64,000 bases of DNA from NCBI GenBank assembly GCA_013361525.1, contig JABFXY010000023.1, positions 1 through 64,000 of the forward strand, read 5' to 3'. Below are positions 26,701 through 35,490 of the stretch, piece after piece (position 1 is the first letter of the stretch; each line of letters starts with the position of its first letter). The notes under the pieces were generated by a model. It worked only from the letters and a program-made list of their open reading frames with translations, had not been told where the DNA came from and searched no databases. The position numbers were made by a program, and so were the translations under genes. The DNA comes from Polyangiaceae bacterium. GTDB taxonomy: Bacteria > Myxococcota_A > Polyangia > Polyangiales > Polyangiaceae.

Positions 26701-28139
26701 TGGCAAATCGTGAGAACCGCGGTGGGGTCTTTGGCCTTGTCGACGAGCCAGCCGCCGTAACGCAGCATTTCCTTGTCCTGCTCGAAGAACTCCGCCGTGC
26801 AGGCCTCGCGGGTCCCGCCGGTGCGACGGCACTCGACCTCGCGCGCTCGGGCGAGCGAGCCCGTGAGCAGCTGGTTCCACGAGGAGATGAGCTCCTCGGC
26901 CGCGCCTTCCGACTTGCGGTTGCCGTTTTCGTCGACGGGATCTTGCAGCTCTGCCGGGAACTCGGGGTTCGTCCAATAACCGACCGTGCGGATCTCGCGA
27001 TCGCGGTACGGGATGGTGCAGCGAGAGCTCGCGACGTCACATTGCGATCCTTCGACGCCTTCGTAGCCGGTCACCGCGTTTTCACATTGGTCCGCCGTGC
27101 CGTTGCCGTCCGCGTCGTCGTCCGCCGTGCACTCGGCGCCCTGGTGGCTCTTCTGCCACACGTTGTGGATATGGGCATAGCGATGATAGAGCTCGTCGGT
27201 ATAGCCGTAGCCCGGGTCCCAACCCTGTTGGATACCGCCCGTGAGCCCGATGATGAGGCTGCCGCTGCGGATGCCGGCCGGGTTGCCGACGATGTCGAGC
27301 GGCGCCTTCGTGATCTCGAGCGGCTCGAAATCCGCATTCGGATCGACACGCATGAACGAGCTGCGGACGGTCGCCTCTTGGGCGTCGCATTCGTACGTCG
27401 TCGAGCCGGTATAGAAGCCCATGACGACACACGTCGGCAGGCCGGGGATGATGTCGCTCTCGTCCGGCTCGACGTAATAGCGAGTCGTAATATCCAAATA
27501 ACCGTTCTTGTAGTCGTAGTCCGGGCCATCGATGGCGTCGGGGTTCGACTCGTCGTAGGTGACCGGGGTGATCTTGAGGTTGCCCCAGATCTTGCCCATG
27601 AAAAGGTCGTCCCACATCGGGCTCTGCACGAGGTTGACCGACCAGTCGACGCGCATGTGGTCGCGCATGAACCAGGGCCGATCCGACGTGTTTTCCTCGA
27701 TGATGTTCATCTCTTCGCCGGTCGTCGGGTTGTAGGCCCGCCTGACGTCGAAGTGCTTCACGATGGCGAACGCGGCGACGACCGTGCCGTCCGCGGTCTT
27801 TTCGTGTTGGCCCTTTTGGTCCTGGCCCTCGGCGATTTGATAGGCCTTTCTCGCGATGAGCTTGTCCTCGGTGATCTCCCAGCGAATGCGATCCACACCG
27901 CTGTAAGAGCCGACGCCGACGAGCGATTGCGATGCGGAGGCGTCGACGACGTAGTTACGCCAATAGAACTCCGGATCATCGCTCGGATCCTGCAGGTTCT
28001 TCCCGACGAAGAAGTCCTTATCGAGGTCCCCGGCCTCGACGCGATTGACCGGCGGGCGCTCCTCCATGCAGGCGGGCCCCCCGAGGCTCAGAAGAAAGAT
28101 CAAACCCATACCGATGTCGGCGCGCGACAGCGATCGCAT
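23742..28139 (-). CDS. Very large zinc metalloprotease-like lipoprotein (metzincin motif)
   Basis: Lipoprotein of 1465 residues with a type II signal ending GPAC (Cys24) and a GGAGG ribosome site six bases before the ATG. The zinc motif HEIGHSLGLLH starts at His775 and fits HExxHxxGxxH perfectly; TSVMEYPGERFG downstream is a good Met-turn. HEIGHSLGLLHNF resembles the zinc-dependent metalloproteases annotated DUF4953/DUF5117. The N-terminal 700 residues and the 600 after the Met-turn are unrecognised; a segment near residues 340-360 (CTADDDADGNGTADQC) looks like a calcium-binding thrombospondin-3-type loop. Predicted to be an outer-surface protease. Confidence 0.85.
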   Translation of the reverse strand: MRSLSRADIGMGLIFLLSLGGPACMEERPPVNRVEAGDLDKDFFVGKNLQDPSDDPEFYWRNYVVDASASQSLVGVGSYSGVDRIRWEITEDKLIARKAYQIAEGQDQKGQHEKTADGTVVAAFAIVKHFDVRRAYNPTTGEEMNIIEENTSDRPWFMRDHMRVDWSVNLVQSPMWDDLFMGKIWGNLKITPVTYDESNPDAIDGPDYDYKNGYLDITTRYYVEPDESDIIPGLPTCVVMGFYTGSTTYECDAQEATVRSSFMRVDPNADFEPLEITKAPLDIVGNPAGIRSGSLIIGLTGGIQQGWDPGYGYTDELYHRYAHIHNVWQKSHQGAECTADDDADGNGTADQCENAVTGYEGVEGSQCDVASSRCTIPYRDREIRTVGYWTNPEFPAELQDPVDENGNRKSEGAAEELISSWNQLLTGSLARAREVECRRTGGTREACTAEFFEQDKEMLRYGGWLVDKAKDPTAVLTICHNPVRSYDDESVCGAPGSIGRLGDIRKNFFAYWPYASRAPWGGIGNWGGDPLTGEVHGAAAMIMGRSATYAAAMQRDMIQVAMGDTSIEDITNGVPAQNYAHQLENGAAPVTYSQEEIGRRVASIDASHAVQTVGPTPIQGADVAQKYQQFMSMVKGSQVSTETIESTDLEVDAYASLIRGTPYEAQLIDDGWLIGAAGMDPQMSAEESVLEAVSPLRAFDPGKMRAMQHDMKEILGARGVCFHEDEAPVFGSADVQGLAAYFKAKYPDGQYDAKSRGEAMYRDLWIESFKGIAIHEIGHSLGLLHNFASSWDAPNYHPGYWQLRTHDGASSESCDGEPRTGDVASVENDHCMGPRYLDPHTDDERGMGDESRPAVEYFGQTSVMEYPGERFGETLGLGQYDAHAMKALYGRVLETLDDEEHGGFKTQEQRNFAYRMESQLGEQDRIDRSTAPFAGQRFPKPTHYTEVARMMKIFDPSRCRDATEEEKAIAKWRIVHGKVCAPAPRDHAAWVDFEDGPISAGNADSQAVAWKTKDGTKTGESMVRWFYRYGTAGSYFHTAHSDSGADPYEVTVNTIRKFDSMYPWMYFRRGNREYMSESLPFATANATLERLRSYHWNVANRNAFFRTFGQATFDEIANSDDWHRPLLMAETETFNTLARILLMPQVGDYAQMAAPVAQEQTIYDVAAAGSPVSFQIGAVDGRFIDEDYDSDPTGGGSWDYHHWMNHAGFGVEKTFAAMALADARPTLSTISRENYLDGRDSKINFRSDMPQAVDRLLGGILAEDWETVAMYVTPGDETPSPVLLDLMNNEEPGRAPNARILFPNVGYKQQLGVVIFANLFSRVGSDMTLANKLRLWILGHDDSIEIDEAHQVRFYDPTSGYTYIARLYGNDAIDGKVVDQGIASRMLVHANNLVMASFEVQKDESGHVIMNDYGQPQLALDEFGQPKVLEEGRIAELNRYIGLLDATRQIGYRMGYGPIGGVSED

Positions 28140-28385
28140 GTAGACCTCCGACGTCGAGCTCGCCTGAGCCCGGTCGCGTAAGAAGGTTGACGATTGCTCT
28201 CGTGCGGCGCCGAAGAGGGCTCGCCGACGGAGCGACGCTCACCTTGGCAATCCGGATGCCAGGCGCAATTTGCGCACAATTCCGTGCAACGGCTCGGTGT
28301 CGAGAGCGCGCTCGTCACCCAGCTAACGCGTCACGCGTTCGGAAACGTAACGGGAGCGGGATTTGTCTTTGATGATCTCGGATCT

Positions 28386-29756
28386 TCAACGAGACAGGGC
28401 GAGAGCCCAGCGGCGTTGGATATTCGGGATATCGTCTCGCTCGAGGCGCTCGTCGATCCATGCGCCCTGCGCGTTCGGATCGGCGCGGAACCGCGAGAGC
28501 TCGTCGGTGGTGAACGGCACGAGCTCCCAGATGGACGTCTTGGGCTCACCAGCGCGCACGGGTTGAAGGTGGCCGCTCGGCCAGACAATCGCTCCCGCAA
28601 TTCCGTTGTTCGGGCCGGCAAGGACGATTCGGTCGTAACGGCGCACCGGACGCGACCCGTCGTGGCCGCGGAGGAATTGATGACCCCACACGAGCCACTC
28701 GTTTGCCCACGGACCAAGAGATTCGGAGACGAGGGATAGCTCGACGTATTGGTTTTCGTCTTCGGGGGTCGAGCCGGGGAGTGGACGAGCAGAAAGGCCG
28801 TTGGTGATGGCGATGCCGCTCGCATTGGGTCGAAGGAGGTGCTCGATCGAGACGCCGTCGACGCCTACCGGCATGTGGTGGAGGACGTGGTCGCCCACGA
28901 TCCGCCCGAGCGCCCGCTGGTTCGTGTACCGGGCGCGCGCCGCGCGGATCGCAGCGGTTTCCTCCCAGCTGGCCGGCAGGACGAAGAGCGCGTCCCAAGC
29001 GCGCTGGATGCGGACGTCACCGAGCGGGGTCGCGAATATCTCGCCGTCGTCGAACCAGAGACCTTCGGCGACCATCTCGCGCTGGAGCGCGCCGAGCGCG
29101 CGAACCGCCTCGTCCGTAGTCACGTGCTCCGGGAGCGGCATCGCGACGTCCGGAAGCGCGAACAGCCACATTCCCGTCGAGGTCACGACCGCACAGTCTC
29201 GGTCTCCGCGGACCTTGAGGTAAGCCCAGAGCGGGAAGTGATACGCGCCGCCCTCGAGATAGGTGGCGGCGATCTCGCGGAATTCCTCCGCGGGAAACAC
29301 GATGTTGTTCGCCTTGGGCAGAACCACCGACGCCGCCAGCGGGCAGAGGGTGTGAACGAGGCTGGTGAGGCGGCGGACCTTCCGCCCTGCGCTCGACTCG
29401 ATGACGGCATCGTCAGCGCCGATCCCCAACGCCCGCGCTTGGTCCGCGACGTCTCGGGCGATCTGGCGCACGAGCGCGGGTTGTTGATGTTGCGACCGCT
29501 CGACGTCGTTCGTGCCGCCGCTGATGACCAGCGTGGCGACACCGACGTCGGGCGCTGAGCCTTTCTCCAGCAACGACGTATCCAGAGCTCGCGCGGGCAT
29601 CGGCGGCTCGATCCGAGCCAAGTACCCGCCGGGGAGGAGAATACCGTCGCGGGTGATGTCGGCCGCCACGCCGAGCGCTCGCGCCTGGGCCGTGAACGCC
29701 TCGGCTGTCGCAGGCTCGCGCAGACAAAGGAGTACCCACCCCGGTAGAGGAGCCAT
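28386..29756 (-). CDS. Protein with a C-terminal SUFU-like domain and N-terminal DUF4261-like domain
   Basis: Cytoplasmic protein of 456 residues. The C-terminal 170 residues fit the bacterial Suppressor-of-fused pattern: a central GIAITNGLSARPLPG strand, ENQYVELSLVSE, and the terminal SIWELVPFTTDELSRFRA helix. Residues 1-215 resemble DUF4261, ending in the related VVTSTGMWLFALPDV motif. Both families occur among immunity proteins of polymorphic toxins. It lies 44 bases downstream of an aldehyde dehydrogenase on the same strand. Both domain calls are from motif memory and need a profile search. Confidence 0.5.
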   Translation of the reverse strand: MAPLPGWVLLCLREPATAEAFTAQARALGVAADITRDGILLPGGYLARIEPPMPARALDTSLLEKGSAPDVGVATLVISGGTNDVERSQHQQPALVRQIARDVADQARALGIGADDAVIESSAGRKVRRLTSLVHTLCPLAASVVLPKANNIVFPAEEFREIAATYLEGGAYHFPLWAYLKVRGDRDCAVVTSTGMWLFALPDVAMPLPEHVTTDEAVRALGALQREMVAEGLWFDDGEIFATPLGDVRIQRAWDALFVLPASWEETAAIRAARARYTNQRALGRIVGDHVLHHMPVGVDGVSIEHLLRPNASGIAITNGLSARPLPGSTPEDENQYVELSLVSESLGPWANEWLVWGHQFLRGHDGSRPVRRYDRIVLAGPNNGIAGAIVWPSGHLQPVRAGEPKTSIWELVPFTTDELSRFRADPNAQGAWIDERLERDDIPNIQRRWALALSR

Positions 29757-29800
29757 CGCGCGGCTACGCTACCTCGGTCGCAGGCGCTGGGCTCAGACGA

Positions 29801-31411
29801 TCAGCGCCCGCGCGCGACGTTGACGAGGCTCTTCACGAGCGACGCCGCGGCCTTCGCTTTGGCACCGACGCCGCGCGAATAGATGAGGCCGATGGCGCTC
29901 TTGGTGAGGTCGAATGTCGACGGACGGATCGGATAAACGGCGACGCCGCCGCCGAGCCGCACGCGGTCGCTCACCATCGCCTTCTCGTTGCAACAGGCGC
30001 GCAGGCCTTCCTTGCCGTTGATGCGACCGAAGCCCGACAGACCCACGCCGCCGAACGGCAGAGCCTGGATCATGTACGCGAGGCCGTAGTCGTTCACGAC
30101 GGTCATGCCTGCGCGGATCCGGCGTGCGATGCGCTCCGCGCGCGCGACGTCTTTCGAGAACACGCTCGAGCCGAGCGCGTAGGGGCAGTCGTTCGCGAGC
30201 TTCACCGCGTGGTCCTCGTCCTTCACGCGGACGATGACCATGATCGGACCGAACTGCTCTTTTTGCGTGATGTCCATCGAGTGGTCGACGTCCACGAGGA
30301 CGGTCGGCTCGAAGAACTGTCCCTTCAGCTCGGTGCGTCGCTTGCCGCCGGAGAGGACCTTTGCGCCCTTCGCGACCGCGTCGGCGACGAGCCGTTCGAG
30401 GATGTCGAGCTGGCCCGGCATCGTCATCGCGCCGAGGTCGACCATGTTCGACGGGTCGAGCGTCGGGCCTTGGCGAAGCTTCTTCACCCGCGACTTCACC
30501 ATGTCGAGGAAGCGCTCGTAGACGGCGTCGAAGACGTAGATGCGCTCCGCGCCGACGCACATCTGGCCGCACGCGGTGAAGACCCCGAGCATCGCTTGGC
30601 TGACCGCGTGATCGAGGTCCGCGTCGTCGCAGACGATCATCGGATCTTTGCCGCCGAGCTCGAGCACCACCGGCACGAGGTTCTCCGACGCGGTCGCCAT
30701 CACCTTCGCGCCGTTCTGCGGCGAGCCGGTGAAGAAGATCTTGTCCGCACCCGAACGGACGAGGGCGGCGCCGGTGTCGCCGTAGCCGGTGACGAACTGC
30801 ACGATGTCGGGATCGTGGCCGCGCGCGGCGAGGACGTTGCGCACGATGTCCACGAGCGGCTTCGCCGACCACGACGTGTGCTCGCTGACCTTCACGACGA
30901 CGGCGTTCCCCGCGAAGAGCGCGGGGACGAGGGGACAGTAGATGTTGTGGAAGGGGAAGTTCCACGGCGCGATCACGCCGCAGACGCCGAGCGGCGGGTA
31001 CTCCACCCAGGCTTTCTTGTGCATCAAGAAGCCGGAGCCACGCGGCTCGGGCGCGAGGTCTCTCTCGCCGTTTTCGAGGACGTAACGGATCTTCTCGCAG
31101 ACCGGGAAAATCTCGCCGAGCGACGCATCGACCATCGTCTTGCCCGAGTCGCGCACCGCGAGCTCGCAGATGGTGGCTTGGTTCTCCACGATGTGATCGA
31201 GCAGCGCTCGGAGCACGGCGCGGCGCTCGGCGAACGACGTCTTCCCCCACGCGGGCTGGACCGCACGGGCGCGCGCGACGATGCGGCGGACCGCTTGCTC
31301 GTCCATCACGTCCGCCGTTCCGAGCGGCTCGAGCGTCGCGGGATCATGGCAAGGGATCGAGCGGAGCGAGCGGGCTTCGGCGGTGGCCGTGGAGGGTGCG
31401 TGGGTGGTCAT
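29801..31411 (-). CDS. NAD(P)-dependent aldehyde dehydrogenase
   Basis: Enzyme of 536 residues of the aldehyde dehydrogenase superfamily, oxidising an aldehyde to the acid. Seen motifs are the coenzyme-site PPLGVCGVIAPWNFPFHN, the GSPQNGAKV loop, the general base in VVLELGGKDP, the catalytic Cys in CGQMCVGAERIYV, and PFGGVGLSGFGR. The C-terminal 70 residues (IYSRGVGAKAKAAASLVKS) extend past the usual end and are basic, possibly for membrane association. Substrate is not predictable. No strong ribosome site is visible. Confidence 0.9.
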   Translation of the reverse strand: MTTHAPSTATAEARSLRSIPCHDPATLEPLGTADVMDEQAVRRIVARARAVQPAWGKTSFAERRAVLRALLDHIVENQATICELAVRDSGKTMVDASLGEIFPVCEKIRYVLENGERDLAPEPRGSGFLMHKKAWVEYPPLGVCGVIAPWNFPFHNIYCPLVPALFAGNAVVVKVSEHTSWSAKPLVDIVRNVLAARGHDPDIVQFVTGYGDTGAALVRSGADKIFFTGSPQNGAKVMATASENLVPVVLELGGKDPMIVCDDADLDHAVSQAMLGVFTACGQMCVGAERIYVFDAVYERFLDMVKSRVKKLRQGPTLDPSNMVDLGAMTMPGQLDILERLVADAVAKGAKVLSGGKRRTELKGQFFEPTVLVDVDHSMDITQKEQFGPIMVIVRVKDEDHAVKLANDCPYALGSSVFSKDVARAERIARRIRAGMTVVNDYGLAYMIQALPFGGVGLSGFGRINGKEGLRACCNEKAMVSDRVRLGGGVAVYPIRPSTFDLTKSAIGLIYSRGVGAKAKAAASLVKSLVNVARGR

Positions 31412-31581
31412 GATGCGCGGCCGGGACCCTAAACCCAGCCCGCCTTTGGGTCGACCCGAATAAACGCCGCAAGGCCGCTGTTGAGGGTGGACTGGAGTGG
31501 CGAATCAGCAGGTATTCCGCTGGATCGAGATGATCGCCCGCAAGTTGCAAAGCGCAGGTTTCGGACCTACACCTTCTGCCT

Positions 31582-32310
31582 ATGAGCTATCCCCAAGGCC
31601 GCTACCAATCTGACCGTCCTCAAGGTCAATACGGGTACTCCCCGTACGGTACGGTCGCTGCTGGCGACACGCGCGACCGTTTCCTCGTCCGAACCTACAA
31701 CCACCTGTTCGGCGCCATCCTGTTGTTCGCCGGCATCGAGATCGCGCTGTTCAAGACCGGCATCGCCGATCGCATCGTCGGCGCGCTCGCGGGCAACTGG
31801 CTGATCGCCATCATGCTGTTCATGTTGGTCGGCTGGGGCGCGACACACGCGGCCCACCGCGCGATGTCGAAGGCCGCTCAATACGCCGCGCTCGCAGGCT
31901 TCGTCGCGATGCAGGCCATCATGTTCGTGCCGCTCTTGTGGATGGCGAACCGCTTCGCGCCCGGCGCGATCCAGAGCGCGGGCCTCGTCACCATCCTCGG
32001 CTTCGGCGCGCTGACCGGCATCGTCTTCTGGACGCGCAAAGACTTCTCGTTTCTCGGCGCCTTCCTACGTTGGGCGTTCATCGCCGCCGCGCTCGTCATC
32101 GTCGCGAGCCTGATCTTCGGTTTCAGCCTCGGTGTCCTCTTCAGCGTCGCGATGGTCGGCTTGGCCGGCGCCGCGATCCTCTACGACACCTCGAACGTCC
32201 TGCACCACTACCCCGAGGACCGCTACGTCGGCGCCGCGCTCGAGCTCTTCTCCTCGGTCGCGCTTCTCTTCTGGTACGTCCTGCGCCTCTTCATGAGCAG
32301 CCGCGACTAG
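31582..32310 (+). CDS. Bax inhibitor-1/YccA family membrane protein
   Basis: Protein of 242 residues with a Tyr/Gly/Gln-rich cytoplasmic N-terminus (about 30 residues) and seven membrane helices. It matches the BI-1/YccA family: FLVRTYNHLFGAILLFAG at the first helix, AAILYDTSNVLHHYPEDRYV at the sixth-seventh junction, and ALELFSSVALLFWYVLRL at the end. The paired Asp residues in this region form the family's pH-sensing site (ILYDTS, EDRYV here). Members are calcium-leak channels or protease modulators. A long palindrome follows the gene. Confidence 0.9.
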   Translation: MSYPQGRYQSDRPQGQYGYSPYGTVAAGDTRDRFLVRTYNHLFGAILLFAGIEIALFKTGIADRIVGALAGNWLIAIMLFMLVGWGATHAAHRAMSKAAQYAALAGFVAMQAIMFVPLLWMANRFAPGAIQSAGLVTILGFGALTGIVFWTRKDFSFLGAFLRWAFIAAALVIVASLIFGFSLGVLFSVAMVGLAGAAILYDTSNVLHHYPEDRYVGAALELFSSVALLFWYVLRLFMSSRD

Positions 32311-32345
32311 CGCTCGCACCGGCGTCGCCCGAAGCTCGAACCCGA

Positions 32346-32460
32346 GAGGGGACGCCAAGGGCGCCAAGAGAAGAAAGAAGAGAAAGAGGAGGATTTGGGG
32401 AAATTCATCCCGATCCTCCTCTTTCTCTTTCTGCCCCTTGGCGCTCTTGGCGACCCCCTC
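32346..32460. repeat. Long imperfect palindrome (about 48-base arms)
   Basis: The left arm (32346-32394) and right arm (32413-32460) are near-perfect reverse complements, running from GAGGGG.CGCCAAG to AAAGAGGAGGAT and back. The 18-base centre (TTGGGGAAATTCATCCCG) can itself pair through GGGG/CCC. Transcribed, it would form one hairpin of over 100 bases between the BI-1 gene and the next gene. Its composition (runs of GAAAGA) differs from flanking sequence, suggesting a dispersed repeat or a terminator. Confidence 0.75.
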
Positions 32461-32597
32461 TGTTTTCGGAGGTTGCGACTGGATCGACGGTGAATCAGTC
32501 GGAGGCTGGGATGGGGGTGGGGTGATCCAGGGACGCGTGGAAATGCGGGGGATGTAAGGTGACGTGGGGGCGGCATGAGGCGTGCTTCAGGCGCCGC

Positions 32598-34322
32598 ATG
32601 CGTTTCGCGCTGGCCTCGCTTCTTCTCGCGTCCCTCTCCCTCGTTGCTTGCTCGGACGACTCGATCGAGAGCGACGAGAGCGATGTGACCTCGGCCGTCC
32701 CCGAGACGACAGTGGAGGCGCAGGCGCTTCGGGCGCTGTTGAACGACCCGGCGACGACGCAGGAGGTCCTCACGAAGGGCAAGGTCACCTCGTCGGCCGC
32801 GAAAGCGCTTCTCGCGCATCGCAACGGCGTGGACGGGGCGATTCGCACGTCGGACGACGACCTCTTCGACACCGTGGCCGAGGTCGATGCGGTGAAGAAC
32901 GTCGGGCCGGCGACGCTCCAGCGCCTGGTGACCATCGCGACCGATCGCGGTTACCTCGCTGCCGAGAAGGCGAAGAAGCGCAGCATCGTGTTTTCGCCGC
33001 AGGCGGCTGCGCAGAGCCACAACGCAGAGATCGCGAAGGTCATCGGCCAGGCGAAGACGTCGATCGACATCGCGATGTACAGCTTCTCCGACGCGGGGAT
33101 CTCGGCCGCGCTCGATGCGGCGGTGAAGCGCGGCGTAAAGGTTCGATTCGTGTTCGAGACCGCAGGCGAGGATCGCAAGCTCACCGGGGGCGCGATCGCC
33201 ACGTCGAAGAGCGGGAAGCTCGAGGCGCTCGGCGTCGACGTCCGCTGGGTGAACAAGATCATGCACCACAAGTTCATGATCGTGGACGGCGCGCGCGACG
33301 ACGCGGAGGCGGCGAAGACCGCGACCATCGTGAGCGGCAGCGGCAACTGGTCGAGCGGCGCCGCCACCATTTACGACGAAAATACGATGTTCATGACGGG
33401 CTACCCGGAGTTGAGCCTTCGGCTTCAGAAGGAGTTCAACTTGATGTGGGAGCACTCGACCGACTTCGTGTCGAACAGCTCGCTCGTTTTCGAGCCGTCG
33501 ACGCTCGCTCTCACCGAGGAGTCGATGCCGCTCACGCCGGGGATGCAGATCTTCTTCACCAGCGACAACTTCACCGTGAAGAACGCGACGTTCAGCGTCA
33601 CCAGCAAGAATACGGTGAGCGACGAGCTGGTTCGCGCCATCGACGCCGCGGAGGATCGTATCCACATCGCCTCCGGCCATCTCCGATCGCGACCGGTCGC
33701 CGAAGCGATCATCCGCAAGGTCACCGAAGAGCCCGACGTCGACGTGATGATCTACCTCGACGGGCAGGAGTACGTGTCCGACGCAACGAACGCGCAGCAG
33801 ATCGAGGACCGCGACGAGTGCCTCGCGGCGGCGACGACCGACGCGCAAAAGCGCGCGTGCGTGGACAAATCGTTCCTCTACGGCCGTGAGGTCGAAAAGG
33901 CCGGCGCGAGCGTTCGCTACAAGTACTACGCGTACCGCTGGGACACGTCGTACGCGGCGCAGATGCACAACAAGGTGCTCATCGTCGACGATGCGCTCTA
34001 CACCGGAAGCTACAACCTGAGCGACAACGCGGAGCACAACACGTTCGAGAACATGTTCATGTTCCGCGGACCCGAGTTCCGGGATCTCGTCGAGCAGTAC
34101 GAGACGCAGTTCCAGAAGCTCTGGGTGACGGGCGATGGCCTCCTCGACGGCCTCCGCTCCGACATCGAGACAAAGTCGACGATCCCGATCGTGTTCCCGG
34201 CCATGTCGCTCTCGTGGGCGGAGGTTCGAGATCTGAAGTCGCTGATCGCGGCGGAGTGTCCCGACGTGAACTCGAGCGAGTTCCGGACGAACGCCCCCGC
34301 GCACAAGACCTGCACGAAGTAG
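32598..34322 (+). CDS. Phospholipase D-like lipoprotein
   Basis: Lipoprotein of 574 residues with lipobox LVAC (Cys18). Residues about 85-130 contain a helix-hairpin-helix-like stretch (DAVKNVGPATLQRLVTIA). The PLD superfamily region follows, with both HKD motifs intact: HHKFMIVDG followed by SGSGNWS, and HNKVLIVDD followed by TGSYNLSDNAEHN. The enzyme should form the usual two-His phosphoesterase site acting on phospholipid or nucleic acid; HhH plus HKD would fit a nuclease. The ATG is chosen for the signal peptide; an earlier ATG at 32559 adds 13 residues. Confidence 0.85.
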   Translation: MRFALASLLLASLSLVACSDDSIESDESDVTSAVPETTVEAQALRALLNDPATTQEVLTKGKVTSSAAKALLAHRNGVDGAIRTSDDDLFDTVAEVDAVKNVGPATLQRLVTIATDRGYLAAEKAKKRSIVFSPQAAAQSHNAEIAKVIGQAKTSIDIAMYSFSDAGISAALDAAVKRGVKVRFVFETAGEDRKLTGGAIATSKSGKLEALGVDVRWVNKIMHHKFMIVDGARDDAEAAKTATIVSGSGNWSSGAATIYDENTMFMTGYPELSLRLQKEFNLMWEHSTDFVSNSSLVFEPSTLALTEESMPLTPGMQIFFTSDNFTVKNATFSVTSKNTVSDELVRAIDAAEDRIHIASGHLRSRPVAEAIIRKVTEEPDVDVMIYLDGQEYVSDATNAQQIEDRDECLAAATTDAQKRACVDKSFLYGREVEKAGASVRYKYYAYRWDTSYAAQMHNKVLIVDDALYTGSYNLSDNAEHNTFENMFMFRGPEFRDLVEQYETQFQKLWVTGDGLLDGLRSDIETKSTIPIVFPAMSLSWAEVRDLKSLIAAECPDVNSSEFRTNAPAHKTCTK

Positions 34323-34340
34323 CGATTTGCCAGGCGCTCG

Positions 34341-35414
34341 TCAGCCGCGGGCGGCGATCTTCACGTCGCCGAACATCACGTTCCGGGTCATCGGCCGCGC
34401 CAGAAATGCATGCGGAAACCCGAGGTCGATCTCGCTCGCTGCTTCGAGGCGGGCGAGATGGTGATCGTGGAGTGTGACATCCAGCGCGCCGAGGTTGTCG
34501 TCGAGCTGGCGTTCGGTGCGCGCTCCGATGATCGGCGCGGTGACTGCGGGATTGCGCAGCGTCCAGGCAATCGCGACTTGCGATGGGGTCTTGCCGATCT
34601 CGGCGGCGACCGCTTTCACGGCGTCGGCGATCGCGAGCCCGCGCTCGGAGAGCGCCCCGTTTGCCGCGGCGACGTTCCTGCGCGAACCGGCGGCGTCCGC
34701 GGATCCGGATCCGATCGCCAGGTCTGCCTTGGTGTACTTGCCCGCGAGCACGCCACTTCCGAGCGGTGACCAGGGGATGACGCCGAGACCCATCTCGCGC
34801 GCCATCGGGATGAGATCGCGCTCCACCGTGCGCTCGATGAGGCTGTATTCGATTTGGAGCGCGACGAGCGGCGACCAGCCGCGCAAATCCGCGATGGCCT
34901 GCATGCGCGAGACCTGCCACGCAGGCGTATCCGAGATCGCGACGTAAAGGACCTTGCCCGTGCGAACGAGGTCGTCCATCCCGCGAAGGATCTCGTCGAC
35001 CGGCGTCGTGCCATCCCACGCGTGCAGATAGAGCAGATCGATGTAGTCGGTGCCGAGCCGTTTCAGGCTCTGCTCGACCGAGTTGAACATGCTCTTTCGG
35101 TGGTTGCCGCCGGAGTTCGGGTCGCCCGCGCGCGAGGTCAGCGTGTACTTCGTCGCGAGGACCAGCCGTTCGCGACGACCGGCGGCGAACTCACCGACGA
35201 GCTTCTCCGACGAGCCGTTCGTGTACTGGTTCGCCGTGTCGATGAAGTTGCCGCCGCGGTCGACGTACGTGTCGAAGATGCGGCGCGCGGTCTCGGCATC
35301 GGAGCCCCAACCCCAGTCGGTGCCGAAGGTCATCGCGCCGAGCGCGATGGGCGAGACACGAAGGCCGGAGCGGCCGAGGAGACGGTAGCTGTCGAGCGAA
35401 AGCGGAGCGTTCAT
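34341..35414 (-). CDS. Aldo/keto reductase
   Basis: NADPH-dependent oxidoreductase of 357 residues with a TIM barrel of the aldo/keto reductase superfamily. Visible motifs are GNFIDTANQY (catalytic Asp and Tyr), LVLATKYTL (catalytic Lys), IDLLYLHAWD (catalytic His), LQIEYSLIER and GVIPWSPLGSG, with IIGARTERQLDDNL at the cofactor site. An upstream ATG at 35450 would add 12 residues. It is divergent from a LysR gene 76 bases away, which probably controls it. Confidence 0.9.
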   Translation of the reverse strand: MNAPLSLDSYRLLGRSGLRVSPIALGAMTFGTDWGWGSDAETARRIFDTYVDRGGNFIDTANQYTNGSSEKLVGEFAAGRRERLVLATKYTLTSRAGDPNSGGNHRKSMFNSVEQSLKRLGTDYIDLLYLHAWDGTTPVDEILRGMDDLVRTGKVLYVAISDTPAWQVSRMQAIADLRGWSPLVALQIEYSLIERTVERDLIPMAREMGLGVIPWSPLGSGVLAGKYTKADLAIGSGSADAAGSRRNVAAANGALSERGLAIADAVKAVAAEIGKTPSQVAIAWTLRNPAVTAPIIGARTERQLDDNLGALDVTLHDHHLARLEAASEIDLGFPHAFLARPMTRNVMFGDVKIAARG

Positions 35415-35490
35415 GGACGACAACTTGAGGCATCGCGCCGTCGCGATCATCGGGCATAATCCGAAGTGACTCTTTAGCTATTCGTACACA

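Noticed and set aside
29793-31250. Minus-strand open frame of 485 codons within the aldehyde dehydrogenase
   Set aside because: Alternate frame of the same gene, Arg-rich and without family motifs.
32307-34304. Minus-strand open frame of 665 codons opposite the PLD-like gene
   Set aside because: Arg/His-rich antisense translation; both HKD motifs and the signal peptide are on the plus strand.
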